Assembly (NCBI GenBank): GCA_029778965.1
Contig: JAKPBL010000211.1
Coordinates: 1 to 5,225 of the forward strand
Direction: 5' to 3'
Length of the DNA stretch: 5,225 nt
Source of the DNA: Bacteroidota bacterium
Lineage (GTDB): Bacteria > Bacteroidota > Bacteroidia > Chitinophagales > Chitinophagaceae
Shown: one piece after another, positions 1 through 5,225 of the stretch
Position numbering within the stretch: position 1 is the stretch's first letter
Layout: every line of letters begins with the position of its first letter
Notes under the pieces: model-generated
Told to the model about the DNA's origin: nothing
What the model saw: only the letters and a program-made list of their open reading frames with translations
Database searches by the model: none
Translations under genes and position numbers: made by a program

Positions 1-3
1 ACA

Positions 4-4512
<4,509 letters not shown>

Positions 4513-4515
<3 letters not shown>

Positions 4516-4528
4516 TGGATTAGATATG
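4513..4528 (+). promoter_or_regulatory. gltB-gltD junction: TAATG overlap with two-codon frame, no Shine-Dalgarno
   Basis: The gltB stop TAA (4513-4515) shares its last A with an ATG at 4515-4517. That ATG is followed by GAT and then TAG (4521-4523), two bases before the gltD ATG at 4526. The short AT-rich spacer has no purine-rich Shine-Dalgarno match. Seen directly: the overlap, the tiny frame and the missing RBS. Inferred: ribosomes ending gltB may re-initiate at or near gltD, giving translational coupling and balanced subunits. No hairpin or terminator is visible between the genes, in line with one transcript. The two-codon frame may simply be chance. Confidence 0.4.
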
Positions 4529-5225
4529 GGTAAACCCACCGGATTCCTGGAATTCACCCGCGAGCTGCCCGGCAAAAGGCCCGTACAGGAACGCGTGAAC
4601 GATTACAACGAATTTATACTGCGTTTCTCGGAGAAGAAACTGAATGAACAGGCATCGCGCTGTATGGACTGCGGCATTCCTTTTTGCCACAGCGGTTGTC
4701 CGCTGGGCAATGTGATCCCCGAGTTCAACGATGCCGTGTACCACCGCAACTGGCAGGAAGCATACGACATTCTCAGCTCAACCAATAATTTTCCCGAGTT
4801 TACCGGGCGCATTTGTCCGGCGCCCTGCGAAACCGCCTGTGTGCTGGGCATCAACCAGCCGGCTATCACCATCGAAGAGATCGAACGGCACATCATCGAG
4901 ATCGCTTTTGAAAAAGGGCTGGTAAAAGTGCGCAAGCCGAATATGCGCAGCGGGAAAAAGGTAGCGGTGATCGGTTCTGGTCCCGCAGGCCTGGCCGCCG
5001 CCGCCCAGCTCAACTATGCGGGTCACCAGGTGACGGTTTTCGAGCGCGATGAAAAGCCCGGCGGACTCTTACGGTATGGCATACCCGATTTTAAATTGGA
5101 GAAATGGGTGATCGATCGTCGTATCGCTTTACTGGAAGAGGAAGGCATTGAATTCCGCTGCCACGCCAATGTAGGCGTAAATGTGCGGCTGAATGACATT
5201 TTGCGCGAATACCAGGCCATCGTGC
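4526..5225 (+). CDS. gltD: Glutamate synthase (NAD(P)H) small/beta subunit, 3' end outside window
   Basis: N-terminal 233 residues of the GOGAT small subunit; the family is usually about 480-490 residues, so roughly half is present. It oxidises NAD(P)H at FAD and passes electrons through iron-sulfur clusters to the FMN of GltB. The first part is the dihydroprymidine-dehydrogenase-like Fe-S domain: Cys46, Cys49, Cys54 and Cys58 (C-x2-C-x4-C-x3-C), then TNNFPEFTGR at 86-95 and Cys97, Cys101 and Cys105 (CPAPCETAC), the ligand set for two [4Fe-4S] clusters. Next comes the FAD Rossmann fold: GSGPAG at 150-155, Glu173 at the end of the second strand, and GGLLRYGIPDFKLEK at 179-193. The NAD(P)H-binding fold should lie past the window edge, so NADH versus NADPH preference cannot be judged. 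The ATG at 4526 gives the family-typical MGKPTGFLEFTRE start. No in-frame ATG occurs between it and the upstream in-frame stop at 4451. The gene follows gltB by 10 bases, which indicates cotranscription. No Shine-Dalgarno-like sequence is visible upstream. Confidence 0.96.
   Translation, partial: MGKPTGFLEFTRELPGKRPVQERVNDYNEFILRFSEKKLNEQASRCMDCGIPFCHSGCPLGNVIPEFNDAVYHRNWQEAYDILSSTNNFPEFTGRICPAPCETACVLGINQPAITIEEIERHIIEIAFEKGLVKVRKPNMRSGKKVAVIGSGPAGLAAAAQLNYAGHQVTVFERDEKPGGLLRYGIPDFKLEKWVIDRRIALLEEEGIEFRCHANVGVNVRLNDILREYQAIV

Noticed and set aside
4516..4525. Terminator or promoter between gltB and gltD
   Set aside because: The gap is only 10 bases, with no inverted repeat and no room for promoter elements.

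Overview
The window covers one glutamate synthase (GOGAT) locus on the + strand. It holds what looks like a complete large-subunit gene (gltB, 4-4515). After a 10-base gap comes the first 233 codons of the small-subunit gene (gltD, from 4526), which is cut by the right edge of the window. Only three bases precede the gltB start, so the promoter, the leader and any upstream gene lie outside the window.

The organism is probably a member of the Bacteroidota, perhaps of the Chitinophagaceae type. This rests on the feel of the GltB N-terminus, the moderately high GC content, and the lack of a recognisable Shine-Dalgarno sequence before gltD, which is common in that phylum. No marker gene is present, so this placement is an inference of moderate to low confidence.

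The two products form one enzyme. GltB hydrolyses glutamine at an N-terminal cysteine and channels the ammonia to an FMN/[3Fe-4S] site, where 2-oxoglutarate is reductively aminated to glutamate. GltD carries two low-potential iron-sulfur clusters and FAD and takes electrons from NAD(P)H to feed the GltB flavin. Together with glutamine synthetase this is the GS-GOGAT route of ammonium assimilation. GltB lacks the insertion typical of ferredoxin-dependent GOGAT, which agrees with a gltD partner next door.

This is a conserved housekeeping region. I found no mobile element, RNA gene, CRISPR array, terminator or undescribed system. The most distinctive local structure is the gltB-gltD junction. 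It has a run of seven A's just before the gltB stop, a TAATG overlap that opens a two-codon frame, and a gltD frame that stays open backwards through the end of gltB, so loss of one A would fuse the two genes in frame.
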